Positions 56,220-64,000 of a stretch of DNA of 64,000 nt are shown piece by piece (within the stretch, counting starts at the first letter, position 1; each line of letters starts with the position of its first letter). Source of the stretch: Keguizhuia sedimenti (GTDB taxonomy: Bacteria > Pseudomonadota > Gammaproteobacteria > Burkholderiales > Burkholderiaceae_D); the NCBI GenBank assembly GCA_030715135.1, contig JAUYVH010000002.1, positions 558,001-622,000 of the forward strand. Reading direction: 5' to 3'. A model generated the notes under the pieces. The model ran no database searches. It saw nothing but the letters and a program-made list of their open reading frames with translations, and was not told the origin of the DNA. The position numbers were made by a program, and so were the translations under genes.

Positions 56220-57664
56220 GTAGTTTTTCGATTCGCCAACCTGTTCTTGCCATGTTGCTGGTCGGAGTGCTGAGCGGATGCTCGCTCGCACCTCAGTATG
56301 TGCGCCCGGATGCGCCGGTGGCGGCAAGCTATCCCACTGCATCGACCCAAAGCCCGTCTGTTGTAGCGGCGGCAGACATCGGGTGGCGCGAATTTTTCCC
56401 TGATAAACGCCTGCAGGCGCTGATTGCAAGTGCGCTCGACAACAACCGCGACCTGCGCGAGGCAGCGCTGCGCATCGAAGAAGCGCGCGCCCAATACAAC
56501 ATCCAGTGGGCTGACCAGGTGCCGAACCTGAATGCAACCGCAAGCGGCAGCCGCGGACGCACAGTCATTCCCGGTGTAACTCCGGGCGGCACATCGGTCG
56601 TCACCAGCAACTATCAGGTCGGACTGAGCCTGGCGGCATTTGAACTGGATTTCTTTGGCCGCGTGCGGAATTTGAGCCAGGCAGCCCTGGAGCAGTATCT
56701 GGCAACCGAGGAAGCACGCCGCGCCGCGCAGATCAGCCTGGTCGCGGAAGTCGCCAAGGCCTATCTTGCCGAACGAGCGTTCACAGAACAGCTCGAACTT
56801 GCGAAAAATACGTTTGAAAGCCGCCAGAAGGCCTATGGACTAGCGCAACAGCGCTTTGAAGTGGGCGCAACCTCGGCACTCGATCTGCGCCAGAATGAAA
56901 TCCTCGTGCAATCGGCCCGCGTCTCTTATCTGACGCTGCAGCGCCAGCGCGCGCAGGCGGAAAACGCGTTGACCCTGTTGGTGGGTAGACCCTTGACGGA
57001 TCTGCCGCCGGCACAGACCTTGTCGGAACAGAATATCGTGACCGATATTCCGGCCGGCCTTCCTTCGGATTTGCTTGCGCGCCGACCGGACATCCGCTCC
57101 TCCGAGAACCGCCTGCGCGCTAGTAACGCCAGCATCGGCGCAGCACGCGCCGCCTTCTTCCCGCGCATTTCGTTGACAGCGGGCATCGGCAGCGCCAGCA
57201 ACGAGTTATCAGGCCTGTTTGAGTCCGGCACACGTACTTGGTCCTTCGTGCCGCAACTGGTCCTGCCGCTCTTTGACGCCGGCCGCAACCGTGCCAACCT
57301 GAGCTTGGCCGAAGCACGCAACAATATAGCGGTTGTAAATTACGAGCGCACCATCCAGGTTGCCTTCCGCGAAGTGGCCGACGCCTTGGCAGCTCGTGAG
57401 ACACTGGAAGAAGAAATCGAAGCACAGCGCAAGGTGCAGGATGCACAAGCGGAGCGATTGAAACTGGCCGATCTGCGCTTCCAGAACGGCATTGCCAGTT
57501 CTTTGGACTTACTGGATGCGCAGCGCGAGCTGTTTGCGGCGCAGCAGCAGCTGATTCAAACGCGCTTACTGCGTTTGACCAATGCGATCGACCTGTACCG
57601 GTCGCTTGGCGGTGGATTGCAGGAGAATGCTGTTGCGAGTGGAACTGCTACGAAAGCTGAGTGA
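56216..57664 (+). CDS. oprM: OprM-type outer-membrane factor lipoprotein of the RND pump
   Basis: A 482-residue outer-membrane channel of the AdeC/AdeK/OprM (NodT) family. A signal peptide with lipobox LSGCSLAP (Cys at 22), then two OEP repeats with DIGWREFFPDKRLQALIASALDNN and YLAERAFTEQLELAKNT. Translation start overlaps the acrB stop, so it belongs to the operon and gives the pump its own exit duct, in addition to TolC. Ends 96 bp before the IS element. Confidence 0.96.
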   Translation: MSSFSIRQPVLAMLLVGVLSGCSLAPQYVRPDAPVAASYPTASTQSPSVVAAADIGWREFFPDKRLQALIASALDNNRDLREAALRIEEARAQYNIQWADQVPNLNATASGSRGRTVIPGVTPGGTSVVTSNYQVGLSLAAFELDFFGRVRNLSQAALEQYLATEEARRAAQISLVAEVAKAYLAERAFTEQLELAKNTFESRQKAYGLAQQRFEVGATSALDLRQNEILVQSARVSYLTLQRQRAQAENALTLLVGRPLTDLPPAQTLSEQNIVTDIPAGLPSDLLARRPDIRSSENRLRASNASIGAARAAFFPRISLTAGIGSASNELSGLFESGTRTWSFVPQLVLPLFDAGRNRANLSLAEARNNIAVVNYERTIQVAFREVADALAARETLEEEIEAQRKVQDAQAERLKLADLRFQNGIASSLDLLDAQRELFAAQQQLIQTRLLRLTNAIDLYRSLGGGLQENAVASGTATKAE

Positions 57665-57755
57665 AAACGGAAAAAGTAGTTCGGGATGATTCGCCATCGT
57701 CCCGGTTTCCGAAACCGCTAAAAATTAAGAAGTTCTGACAAGACAGCAATGCGAG

Positions 57756-57760
57756 ACGAG
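57756..57760. repeat. Left target-site duplication of the IS element
   Basis: ACGAG at 57756-57760 repeats exactly at 59096-59100, directly outside the two ends of the insertion. A 5-bp duplication is typical of IS2-group elements. Confidence 0.85.
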
Positions 57761-57793
57761 TGGTCTCGCCCCTGTAATGCAGGACCGTTGGTA

Positions 57794-58669
57794 TCAGTTA
57801 TTTAAAGCCTGTTTTTCTCTGAACATCCGGGGTGGCATGTATTTCAGTGCGCTGTGCGGATGCCTGGTATTGTAATGCTCGAACCAGTCTGGCAACTGCT
57901 TGAGAACCGTTCTGGCGTCGGGCCGGAGCGCCAGACTGGCATAATCGCGCTTGATCGTCTTCACCAGGCTCTCCGCCATGCCATTGCTCTGCGGGCTTTC
58001 CACCGGCGTTGTTACCGGCTTCAATCCCAGTTGCCTGGCAAAGGTTCTGGTTTCTTGCGCGGTATAGCAGCTGCCGTTATCCGATAGCCATTCAATCTCG
58101 TTCGGTACAGGGCTGCTGACCCCGAACCGGTATTCCACTGCCTGCATCATCAAATCTCCCACCAGGCCGGCATCGATGCCACGGGTGGTAGCCACCCAGC
58201 TCATCACTTCACGGTCGCAGCAATCCAGTGCAAACGCTACCCGCACCCGCTCACCGTTGTCGCAAGACAGCTCAAAGCCATCCGAACACCACCGAACATT
58301 GCTGTTGTCGACGGCCACCTTGCCGTCATGGCGTCGGGTATCAACCGGGCGCTGCCCTTGCCGGTACAACAGAAGATTATGGTCACGCATGACGCGGTAC
58401 ACGCGCTTGTGATTGATGGCACCATACAAGCCGCTATAGCGCAGCACGCCCCATACCCGACGGTAGCCATAGGTTGCCAGGTCTTTGACGACTGATTTGA
58501 TGGCTTCCAAGGTAGCCGTGTCATCGACACGAGCACGCGCTGTACGCCGGTCAATCCAGTGGGCTGGCCGGTTTCTCCTTATTGCAATATGGCTGCGCGC
58601 TACACCCAGGGCAGAACACACCAGCCTCACTGGTCGTCCCCTGGCAATACTGGTGAGCGCGCAATCCAC
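57794..58669 (-). CDS. IS transposase OrfB (DDE integrase part)
   Basis: A 291-residue DDE-type catalytic subunit, closest in pattern to InsD of IS2. The triad is present: Asp in RWCSDGFEL, Asp in WLSDNGSCY, and Glu in NGMAESLVKTIKRDY. It is expected to be made as an OrfA-OrfB fusion through a -1 frameshift at the A6G heptamer (58669-58675 on the minus strand); its own start would be GTG at 58669. Confidence 0.93.
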   Translation of the reverse strand: MDCALTSIARGRPVRLVCSALGVARSHIAIRRNRPAHWIDRRTARARVDDTATLEAIKSVVKDLATYGYRRVWGVLRYSGLYGAINHKRVYRVMRDHNLLLYRQGQRPVDTRRHDGKVAVDNSNVRWCSDGFELSCDNGERVRVAFALDCCDREVMSWVATTRGIDAGLVGDLMMQAVEYRFGVSSPVPNEIEWLSDNGSCYTAQETRTFARQLGLKPVTTPVESPQSNGMAESLVKTIKRDYASLALRPDARTVLKQLPDWFEHYNTRHPHSALKYMPPRMFREKQALNN

Positions 58670-59031
58670 TTTTTTGCTTTGGCAAAGTCCACCGCTTCCT
58701 TGAGGATTTCATTCTCCAGCGTGTTTCTGCCTAATGCCGCTTCCAGTTGGCGGATACGCTTCATGGCATCCTGCAGATCCGATGCCGGCACCACTGGCTC
58801 ATTGGCGCCCACAGCGACCAGCGAGCCTTCGGTATAGGCTTTGCGCCATTGAAACAACTGGCTCGTCGTGATGCCGGCTTCCCTTGCCACCAGGGATACC
58901 GTCATGCCTGGCTCCATTGTCCTCCTGACCCACTGCAGCTTCTCTTGCGCACTCCAGCGCCGGCGACGCTCCACCCCTGTAATGACTTCTACTTCATTTT
59001 TATATTTACCCGAAGGCATAGGCATATCCAT
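58627..59031 (-). CDS. IS transposase OrfA (DNA-binding part)
   Basis: About 134 residues. A helix-turn-helix of the IS3/IS2 OrfA type (RRRWSAQEKLQWVRRTMEPG, then VSLVAREAGITTSQLFQWRK) is followed by a leucine-zipper-like helix (IRQLEAALGRNTLENEILKEAVDFAKAKKW). The ATG at 59031 follows AGGAA; the frame could start at GTG 59067, inside the terminal repeat. The slippery A AAA AAG lies in codons for A-K-K near the end and shifts ribosomes into orfB. Confidence 0.9.
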   Translation of the reverse strand: MDMPMPSGKYKNEVEVITGVERRRRWSAQEKLQWVRRTMEPGMTVSLVAREAGITTSQLFQWRKAYTEGSLVAVGANEPVVPASDLQDAMKRIRQLEAALGRNTLENEILKEAVDFAKAKKWIARSPVLPGDDQ

Positions 59032-59095
59032 AGTCGTATTCCTAGTCGCTAGTTTAAGGAATACCACCGGTCCGGTAAATCAGGGGGCTACTTCA

Positions 59096-59100
59096 ACGAG
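59096..59100. repeat. Right target-site duplication of the IS element
   Basis: ACGAG, the second copy of the 5-bp target duplication, immediately after the IS right end. Confidence 0.85.
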
Positions 59101-59186
59101 GCAGCGCGGCAAAAAGCATTTCTTCAGCGCTCTAATTCTGAGCCGTGCTCTCGCCAATCCAAGTTTGTTTACGCAAGAAGCGCCAA

Positions 59187-60485
59187 TCATGCCGCCTGTT
59201 CGTCATGCGAACTTTCATCAAGCATCCGCTGCAGCAAGGCAATTGTCTTTTGCGTGGCACCACGATGCTGCTCCGCATAACGTCTTGCATTCGCGCCCAT
59301 CGCGTTCCGCCTCTCATCGTCTTTTAACAAACGCGCCGCTTCAACGAACATTGCATCCTCATCGGCAACACGCATAGCCGCGCCTGCTTCAATCGCATTT
59401 TCAGTGGCCGCGCTGAAGTTAAAGGTATGCGGGCCGATCAATACCGGCTTTCCGACCGCACATGCTTCGATCAGATTCTGTCCGCCCAAGGGCAGCAGAC
59501 TGCCGCCGATAAATGCCAGGTCGCACGCCGCATAGTAGGCAAACATCTCGCCCATTGTGTCGCCGAGTATGACATCGACGTCCGAAGGTACTTGCGCATC
59601 GTTCAATGCAGACCGGCGGCACATGCGCAATCCTTTTGCCTGAATCAGGCTTTCCACATCATCAAACCGTTGTGGATGGCGTGGCACAATCATCAACAAA
59701 GCATCCGACAAATTGTGCTTTTCTAACGCGTCCAAAATCAACGCCTCCTCGCCCTCTCTCGTGCTCGCACAAAGCAAGACCTTGCGCGCTCCGATCTGCC
59801 TCTTCAATTGCGCTCCACTATCCAGCAAGAATTGCGGAGGCGTCACATCGAACTTCATACTGCCGGTGACTTGCACGGTGCGCACACCGAGTTCCTTCAA
59901 GCGCACGGCGTCCGCTTCCGTTTGTGCGGCGGCGCATGCGATGCCGTTTGCCGCCTGCCTGAACAATCCCGGTAACCGCAACGCTTTCCTGAATGACCGT
60001 TCGGAGAGGCGCGCATTGGCAAGCAGCACTGGAACATGATGCTTCCTGCACTGAGCGATCATGTTTGGCCAGACTTCGGTTTCCATCAATATGCAAAGCC
60101 GCGGTGAAAAATGCTTCAGGAAGCGCCCCATCAGCCAGCCCATATCATAGGGCAGATAAGCCTGCACAATTTTCCTCTCATACTTGCTGTAAAGCGCCTT
60201 TCCCGTTGCTCTGCCTGTCGGCGTCATATGGGTTAGCAAGATGGAGCAATTGGGAGATGAGGAAAACAGAGAATGAATGACCGGTTCGGCTGCGCGTGTC
60301 TCACCAACGGAAACAGCATGAATCCAGATAAGCTTTTCAGATGAGAAGGGAAAAGTGGTTTGATAGATTGCAAAGCGCTCTAAAATGTGTTGGCGATAGC
60401 CTGCATCGCCTCTACCACGCCACCAGAGCCGCATGAATACGATAGGAAGAGCTAACCACCAGATAGTCGAATATAAAACCCTCAT
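59187..60485 (-). CDS. waaA: WaaA (KdtA), Kdo transferase of lipopolysaccharide core
   Basis: A 432-residue inner-membrane-associated glycosyltransferase that adds Kdo to lipid A precursor. An N-terminal hydrophobic anchor (YSTIWWLALPIVFMRLWW), the catalytic Glu in HAVSVGETRAA near residue 61, and the CMP-Kdo-binding part IGGSLLPLGGQNLIEACAVGKPVL are present. Length is normal. It is convergent in position with the IS and oprM; the upstream gap of 56 bp to the sugar dehydratase suggests it may end the nucleotide-sugar transcript. Confidence 0.95.
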   Translation of the reverse strand: MRVLYSTIWWLALPIVFMRLWWRGRGDAGYRQHILERFAIYQTTFPFSSEKLIWIHAVSVGETRAAEPVIHSLFSSSPNCSILLTHMTPTGRATGKALYSKYERKIVQAYLPYDMGWLMGRFLKHFSPRLCILMETEVWPNMIAQCRKHHVPVLLANARLSERSFRKALRLPGLFRQAANGIACAAAQTEADAVRLKELGVRTVQVTGSMKFDVTPPQFLLDSGAQLKRQIGARKVLLCASTREGEEALILDALEKHNLSDALLMIVPRHPQRFDDVESLIQAKGLRMCRRSALNDAQVPSDVDVILGDTMGEMFAYYAACDLAFIGGSLLPLGGQNLIEACAVGKPVLIGPHTFNFSAATENAIEAGAAMRVADEDAMFVEAARLLKDDERRNAMGANARRYAEQHRGATQKTIALLQRMLDESSHDEQAA

Positions 60486-60541
60486 GTAATTAGGCAGATA
60501 AGAACTTCCAAGTTATGTAAGAGTGAAGTGGGCGTTCACGC

Positions 60542-62479
60542 TTAATGAACACCACTCCCGTTCGTTTTCCTTCGGCCGTTATTTTGCCTCTCCCAAATGA
60601 AATCCTGAATACCACATTGAGGAGCATATTCCGTGACGGTCAATAACAGCAACCTTCTGATTTCTTCTTGATCAAACTGATTACAGGCATCTTCTAACTT
60701 GTCCAGGAAGTTTTTCAATATGGACATTGGCAGTTCACCCTCTTGTGCGCGCATGATCAGCGGATGTGCCGTTCCCTCAACGTTCTCACTAATTAGCAAC
60801 TCTTCGTAAAGTTTTTCGCCGGGGCGTAACCCTATATGCTTAATTTCAATCGTTCCATTTGGCATTGCGTCGCTCTTTAATCCTAATCCACTCAAATGCA
60901 CCATCCGCTTTGCCAAGTCAAAAATTTTGACCGGTTCGCCCATATCGAGCACAAAGACATCCCCTCCTTCCCCCATGGCACCTGCTTGAAGGACCAATTG
61001 TGCTGCTTCAGGAATGGTCATGAAATAACGTGTGATCTCAGGATGTGTCAAGGTAATCGGTCCACCTGCCATAATTTGCTTACGGAACAATGGCACCACT
61101 GAGCCGGAAGACCCTAACACGTTGCCAAACCGTACCATGCAAAATCTTGTCTTCGAGCCTTGACGTGCAAAGGCTTGCAAAATAAGTTCAGCAAGTCGTT
61201 TGCTTGAACCCATTACATTTGTCGGACGCACTGCTTTATCAGTTGAAATCAGCACAAATGTAGATACACAAGTATTTATAGCGGCCTGCGCAATACTTAA
61301 TGTGCCGAACACATTATTACGTACACCTTCAATTGGATTGTGCTCGACTAGAGGTACATGTTTATAAGCCGCGGCATGATAAATAGTATCCACCCCGAAG
61401 GTCGCAAAAATTTTTTCGCACTTGCTTTGATCAAGCACGGAACCAAGAAAGGGTATGAGTTCGATGTCTGTATCCATTCTCGACTGAATTGCCTTAAGCT
61501 CCTGTTCAATTGAATAAAGAGCGAACTCAGAAATTTCCAACAGAAGTAGCCGCGCTGGCTTTAACAAGATGATTTGGCGACATAACTCCGAGCCAATGGA
61601 TCCTCCTGCTCCCGATACCAGTACGGATTTCCCTGTGATACATGTTGAAATCAGCCGCATATCAGGCGCAACAGGCTCACGACCAAGCAAATCCTCAATT
61701 TCAATATCTCTTGCATCCTGTAAACGCAATTCACCGGCAAGCAAGCGGTTCATTGGTGGAATAATTTTAATTTTGACCTTTAGCGGCTCCAGCTTTTCAA
61801 GAATGTTTTTTTGCTGCCCTTTGTTAAGTGATGGCATGGCAAGCAACAGCTCTTTAATGCCGTATTTCTGAATTAGGTCAGGTAATTTTTCAGGTCCATA
61901 AACCCTTATCCCTAAAATTGCAGTGCCTTGTAATCCTTTTTTATCATCAATAAACGCCACCGGTTTGTAGTCGTGCTCGTTCCGCAATGCACTAACGAGC
62001 TGAATGCCAGTTTTTCCTACGCCGTAAATGGCAATATGCTTGATATCAGCTGCTTTCCTGATCAGATGCAGGATATAACTCCTAGCCAAAAATCGACTCG
62101 TGGCTACGTAGGTAATTGCACTAATCCAATAAATTCCAAATACGCCACGAGACAAACCATACATCTGCGTCTTTATTGCAGCCATTGTCAGCAAAAACAT
62201 GACCGAAAGCGATACTCCAATCAATGCAACATATATGATTTTTTGGTCGACAAACCTGATGACGGCGCGATAGAGCCCCAATCGGATAAATATTGGGATG
62301 GATACTAAAGGAATGGCTAAGATTAGCCATATGTATCGCTTTAAAAGTTCAATATCTACTATTTCATACCGGAGCAAGATAGCTAGATAGAAGGTCAACG
62401 GTAGGAATGTACAGTCGGCGACAACAGCAATGATTTGCTTATGAAAGCGCGACAGTTTGAAAAGAAAACTTCTGATCAT
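60542..62479 (-). CDS. Membrane-bound UDP-sugar 4,6-dehydratase (PglF/WbpM/CapD type)
   Basis: A 645-residue protein with four or five N-terminal membrane helices, a CoA-binding-like Rossmann domain (GVGKTGIQLVSALRN near 153), and a C-terminal extended-SDR catalytic domain with the NAD motif GAGGSIGSELC near 296. Instead of YxxxK it has the Met variant NVMGSSKR with TDKAVRPT upstream, a hallmark of UDP-GlcNAc 4,6-dehydratases. It makes the 4-keto-6-deoxy sugar from UDP-GlcNAc. Overlaps the aminotransferase gene by 4 bp. Confidence 0.93.
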   Translation of the reverse strand: MIRSFLFKLSRFHKQIIAVVADCTFLPLTFYLAILLRYEIVDIELLKRYIWLILAIPLVSIPIFIRLGLYRAVIRFVDQKIIYVALIGVSLSVMFLLTMAAIKTQMYGLSRGVFGIYWISAITYVATSRFLARSYILHLIRKAADIKHIAIYGVGKTGIQLVSALRNEHDYKPVAFIDDKKGLQGTAILGIRVYGPEKLPDLIQKYGIKELLLAMPSLNKGQQKNILEKLEPLKVKIKIIPPMNRLLAGELRLQDARDIEIEDLLGREPVAPDMRLISTCITGKSVLVSGAGGSIGSELCRQIILLKPARLLLLEISEFALYSIEQELKAIQSRMDTDIELIPFLGSVLDQSKCEKIFATFGVDTIYHAAAYKHVPLVEHNPIEGVRNNVFGTLSIAQAAINTCVSTFVLISTDKAVRPTNVMGSSKRLAELILQAFARQGSKTRFCMVRFGNVLGSSGSVVPLFRKQIMAGGPITLTHPEITRYFMTIPEAAQLVLQAGAMGEGGDVFVLDMGEPVKIFDLAKRMVHLSGLGLKSDAMPNGTIEIKHIGLRPGEKLYEELLISENVEGTAHPLIMRAQEGELPMSILKNFLDKLEDACNQFDQEEIRRLLLLTVTEYAPQCGIQDFIWERQNNGRRKTNGSGVH

Positions 62480-63660
62480 TCTTGTTCACCTGTGGCTTGC
62501 TTCATCACATTACATAGGACATCACAAGTTTTATCAATTTCTTGCTCTGTTAATGTTGGATGAACCAAGAACATTAAGCTGCTTTCACCTAATTCTTTGG
62601 CAATAGCCAAGCGTTCTTTCGGGCGCCATTCAGTGTTATCGAACGCTTTTTCCAAATAGACTTCTGAACATGAACCGGAATAGCAAGGCACACCGCGAGA
62701 AGTAATCACCTCAACGATACGATCACGGCTCCAGCCCTTGATCAACCGAGTAGTTTCCACAAAAACGTAACATTTATAGGCCGCATGCTCTATATATGCA
62801 GGAATTACCGGCACTCGCAAGCCTGGCAGTTGGCGAGCTCGATTCCAGATACGTTCTGCATTAGCTGTACGAGCCGCATGCCAGCCTTGCATTCGCTGTA
62901 ACTGAATGCGCCCAATTACGGCCTGTACTTCCATCATTCTCCAGTTGGTGCCGAAGCTCTCATGGAGCCAACGAAATCCTGGTGCATGCTGTCGCTCATA
63001 AACAGCCTCCCAGCTTTTGCCGTGGTCTTTGATAGACCACATACGTTGCCACAGGTCGCGATCATTGGTGGTAACCATGCCGCCTTCTCCGCCAGTAGTC
63101 ATAATCTTATCCTGGCAAAAAGACCAACCGCCAATGTGTCCGATTGAACCAACTGAACGCCCCTTGTATTGGGCTCCATGCGCCTGAGCACAATCCTCAA
63201 TAACTTTCAAATTATATTTTTGTGCCAAGACCATAATTGGATCCATGTCACATGGCCATCCGGCCAAATGAACACAGATTATCGCTTTGGTACGCGAGGT
63301 AATGAACGGTGCAATTGTTTTCGCCGAAATATTTCCACTATCGCGTTCCACATCTACGAAAACCGGGGTGGCACCAGCATTAACCACACATGACACCGAT
63401 GCAATAAATGTACGGGGAGTGACAATAACTTCGTCGCCAGGCCCGATGTCGAGTGCCTTCAAAGCCACATCCAAAGCCAAGGTTCCATTGGCAATGGCAA
63501 CAGCAAACTCGGTCCCTACCCAGGCTGCATATTCTTTCTCGAATGCTCTACATTCATTGCCAGTCCAGTAATTGACTTTATTGGATATCAACGTGGCACT
63601 GACTGCTTGAGCCTCTTCTTCGGTAAAACTAGGCCAGGGCGAAAAAGGGGTATTTAACAT
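62476..63660 (-). CDS. DegT/DnrJ/EryC1 sugar aminotransferase
   Basis: A 394-residue PLP enzyme that aminates a 4-keto nucleotide sugar. The PLP Lys185 is in FCQDKIMTTGGEGG and the glycine/threonine cofactor contact in VAIANGTLALDVAL. With the dehydratase immediately downstream (4-bp overlap) and an acetyltransferase upstream (16 bp), it should be the PglE-like step giving a 4-amino-4,6-dideoxy sugar. Specificity (C3 or C4) cannot be fixed from sequence. Confidence 0.94.
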   Translation of the reverse strand: MLNTPFSPWPSFTEEEAQAVSATLISNKVNYWTGNECRAFEKEYAAWVGTEFAVAIANGTLALDVALKALDIGPGDEVIVTPRTFIASVSCVVNAGATPVFVDVERDSGNISAKTIAPFITSRTKAIICVHLAGWPCDMDPIMVLAQKYNLKVIEDCAQAHGAQYKGRSVGSIGHIGGWSFCQDKIMTTGGEGGMVTTNDRDLWQRMWSIKDHGKSWEAVYERQHAPGFRWLHESFGTNWRMMEVQAVIGRIQLQRMQGWHAARTANAERIWNRARQLPGLRVPVIPAYIEHAAYKCYVFVETTRLIKGWSRDRIVEVITSRGVPCYSGSCSEVYLEKAFDNTEWRPKERLAIAKELGESSLMFLVHPTLTEQEIDKTCDVLCNVMKQATGEQE

Positions 63661-63676
63661 ATTAATTTATAGGACT

Positions 63677-64000
63677 TTATAATTCACTAGCAGGACAACC
63701 TGCCACTGTCTTTCCATTTTCAACTGGTTTGACAACTACGGAACCACAACCGACGGTCACATCAGCGCCAATAACAATTCCTTGCCGTATGCATGAACCT
63801 GCCCCGATCCAGCTTCCATCTTTAATGGCGACGTTGCCTGATAAGTTGGCCCCGGGACTTACATGAATGGCATTACCCAATACACAGTCATGGTCAATTG
63901 TTGCGCCAGTGTTGATGATGCATGCTTCTCCTATATAGGCATCAATATTTACAATAGCTCCGGCAACAATTATTGTTCCCGCCCCTAATTTTGCATGCGG
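63677..64000 (-). CDS. Hexapeptide-repeat sugar O/N-acetyltransferase, cut by the window edge
   Basis: The C-terminal 107 residues of a left-handed beta-helix acyltransferase of the PglD/NeuD group. The reading frame is open to base 64000. Repeats such as LGAGTIIVAGAIVNIDAYIGEACIINTGA and catalytic-His-like DHDCVLG...HVSPGA lead to a typical end VKPVENGKTVAGCPA. In the family the His of DHDC is the general base. It starts the cassette with the aminotransferase and dehydratase, fitting acetylation of the 4-amino sugar. The N-terminal part is outside the window. Confidence 0.9.
   Translation of the reverse strand, partial: PHAKLGAGTIIVAGAIVNIDAYIGEACIINTGATIDHDCVLGNAIHVSPGANLSGNVAIKDGSWIGAGSCIRQGIVIGADVTVGCGSVVVKPVENGKTVAGCPASEL

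Larger units (their letters stand above)
57761..59095 (-). mobile_element. IS2-group (IS3 family) insertion sequence, apparently complete
   Basis: A 1335-bp element bounded by TG...CA ends and imperfect inverted repeats. The left end (57761 onward) and the reverse of the right end (59095 backward) share CCCCTG, then a short variable part, GGACCG and TGGTAT. Two overlapping genes on the minus strand encode the transposase, joined by a programmed frameshift. Both are open and the 5-bp target duplications are intact, so the insertion appears recent and possibly active. It lies between oprM and waaA without breaking a visible gene. Confidence 0.93.

Noticed and set aside
1-64000. tRNA, rRNA, CRISPR arrays or prophage genes
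   Set aside because: No tRNA-like cloverleaf with a GGTTCGAATCC arm, no rRNA blocks, no regularly spaced repeats and no phage structural genes were seen on reading both strands.

Overview
The window reads as chromosomal DNA of a betaproteobacterium, most likely Burkholderiales and probably Oxalobacteraceae-like. This rests on gene content (DUF3135 and DUF4142 proteins, Bug/TctABC transport, a pcm-rhodanese-tolC-waaA neighbourhood, moderately high GC) and is inference without database search. No rRNA, tRNA, CRISPR array or prophage was seen. The only clear mobile element is one IS2-group (IS3 family) insertion.

Layout. 1-3.6 kb: copper module on the minus strand (copA, cueR, a His-rich secreted protein, the start of another gene) behind a textbook CueR promoter. 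3.8-10.8 kb: signalling and stress genes, namely an RpfC-like hybrid histidine kinase, small envelope proteins, a DJ-1/PfpI protein, a Ser/Gly-rich secreted protein and a DUF4142 protein; three sites here fit the sigma-54 -24/-12 consensus. 11-17 kb: a GH1-RmlD fusion protein and a PAS/GAF/GGDEF/EAL c-di-GMP protein. 17-20 kb: DUF2231, CNNM/CorC-like and DTW-domain genes. 20-24 kb: a PhyH-like oxygenase and the ahpC-ahpF peroxidase system, with a possible 15-codon leader ORF ahead of ahpC. 24.2-27.7 kb: trmB and biotin genes (bioF, an esterase, bioC).

28.5-40.3 kb is a catabolic island around a GntR/FCD regulator. To the left a minus-strand operon encodes a glyoxylate-type aminotransferase, a TctC-TctB-TctA importer, an enoyl-CoA hydratase-like protein and a class III CoA-transferase. 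To the right are an FAD/4Fe-4S 2-hydroxyacid dehydrogenase-like protein and a D-threonine/3-hydroxyaspartate aldolase-like enzyme. Two identical perfect 12-bp palindromes between the divergent units are the probable operators. The genes suggest uptake of a carboxylate or hydroxy acid and processing through 2-oxo acid or glyoxylate and amino acid intermediates; the actual substrate is unknown.

40.3-48 kb: recQ, uppP, a DUF1439 lipoprotein, a YkgJ-type protein and a MacA/ABC exporter whose adaptor carries an internal Spy/CpxP-like segment. 48-57.7 kb: pcm-like methyltransferase, rhodanese, a TolC with an extra C-terminal NTF2-like domain, then a TetR regulator divergent from an acrA-acrB-oprM operon, with an operator almost the same as the enterobacterial AcrR box lying inside the acrA promoter. 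57.76-59.1 kb: the IS element. 59.2-64 kb: waaA and a nucleotide-sugar cassette (4,6-dehydratase, aminotransferase, hexapeptide acetyltransferase cut by the edge) that fits synthesis of a UDP-diacetylbacillosamine-like sugar.
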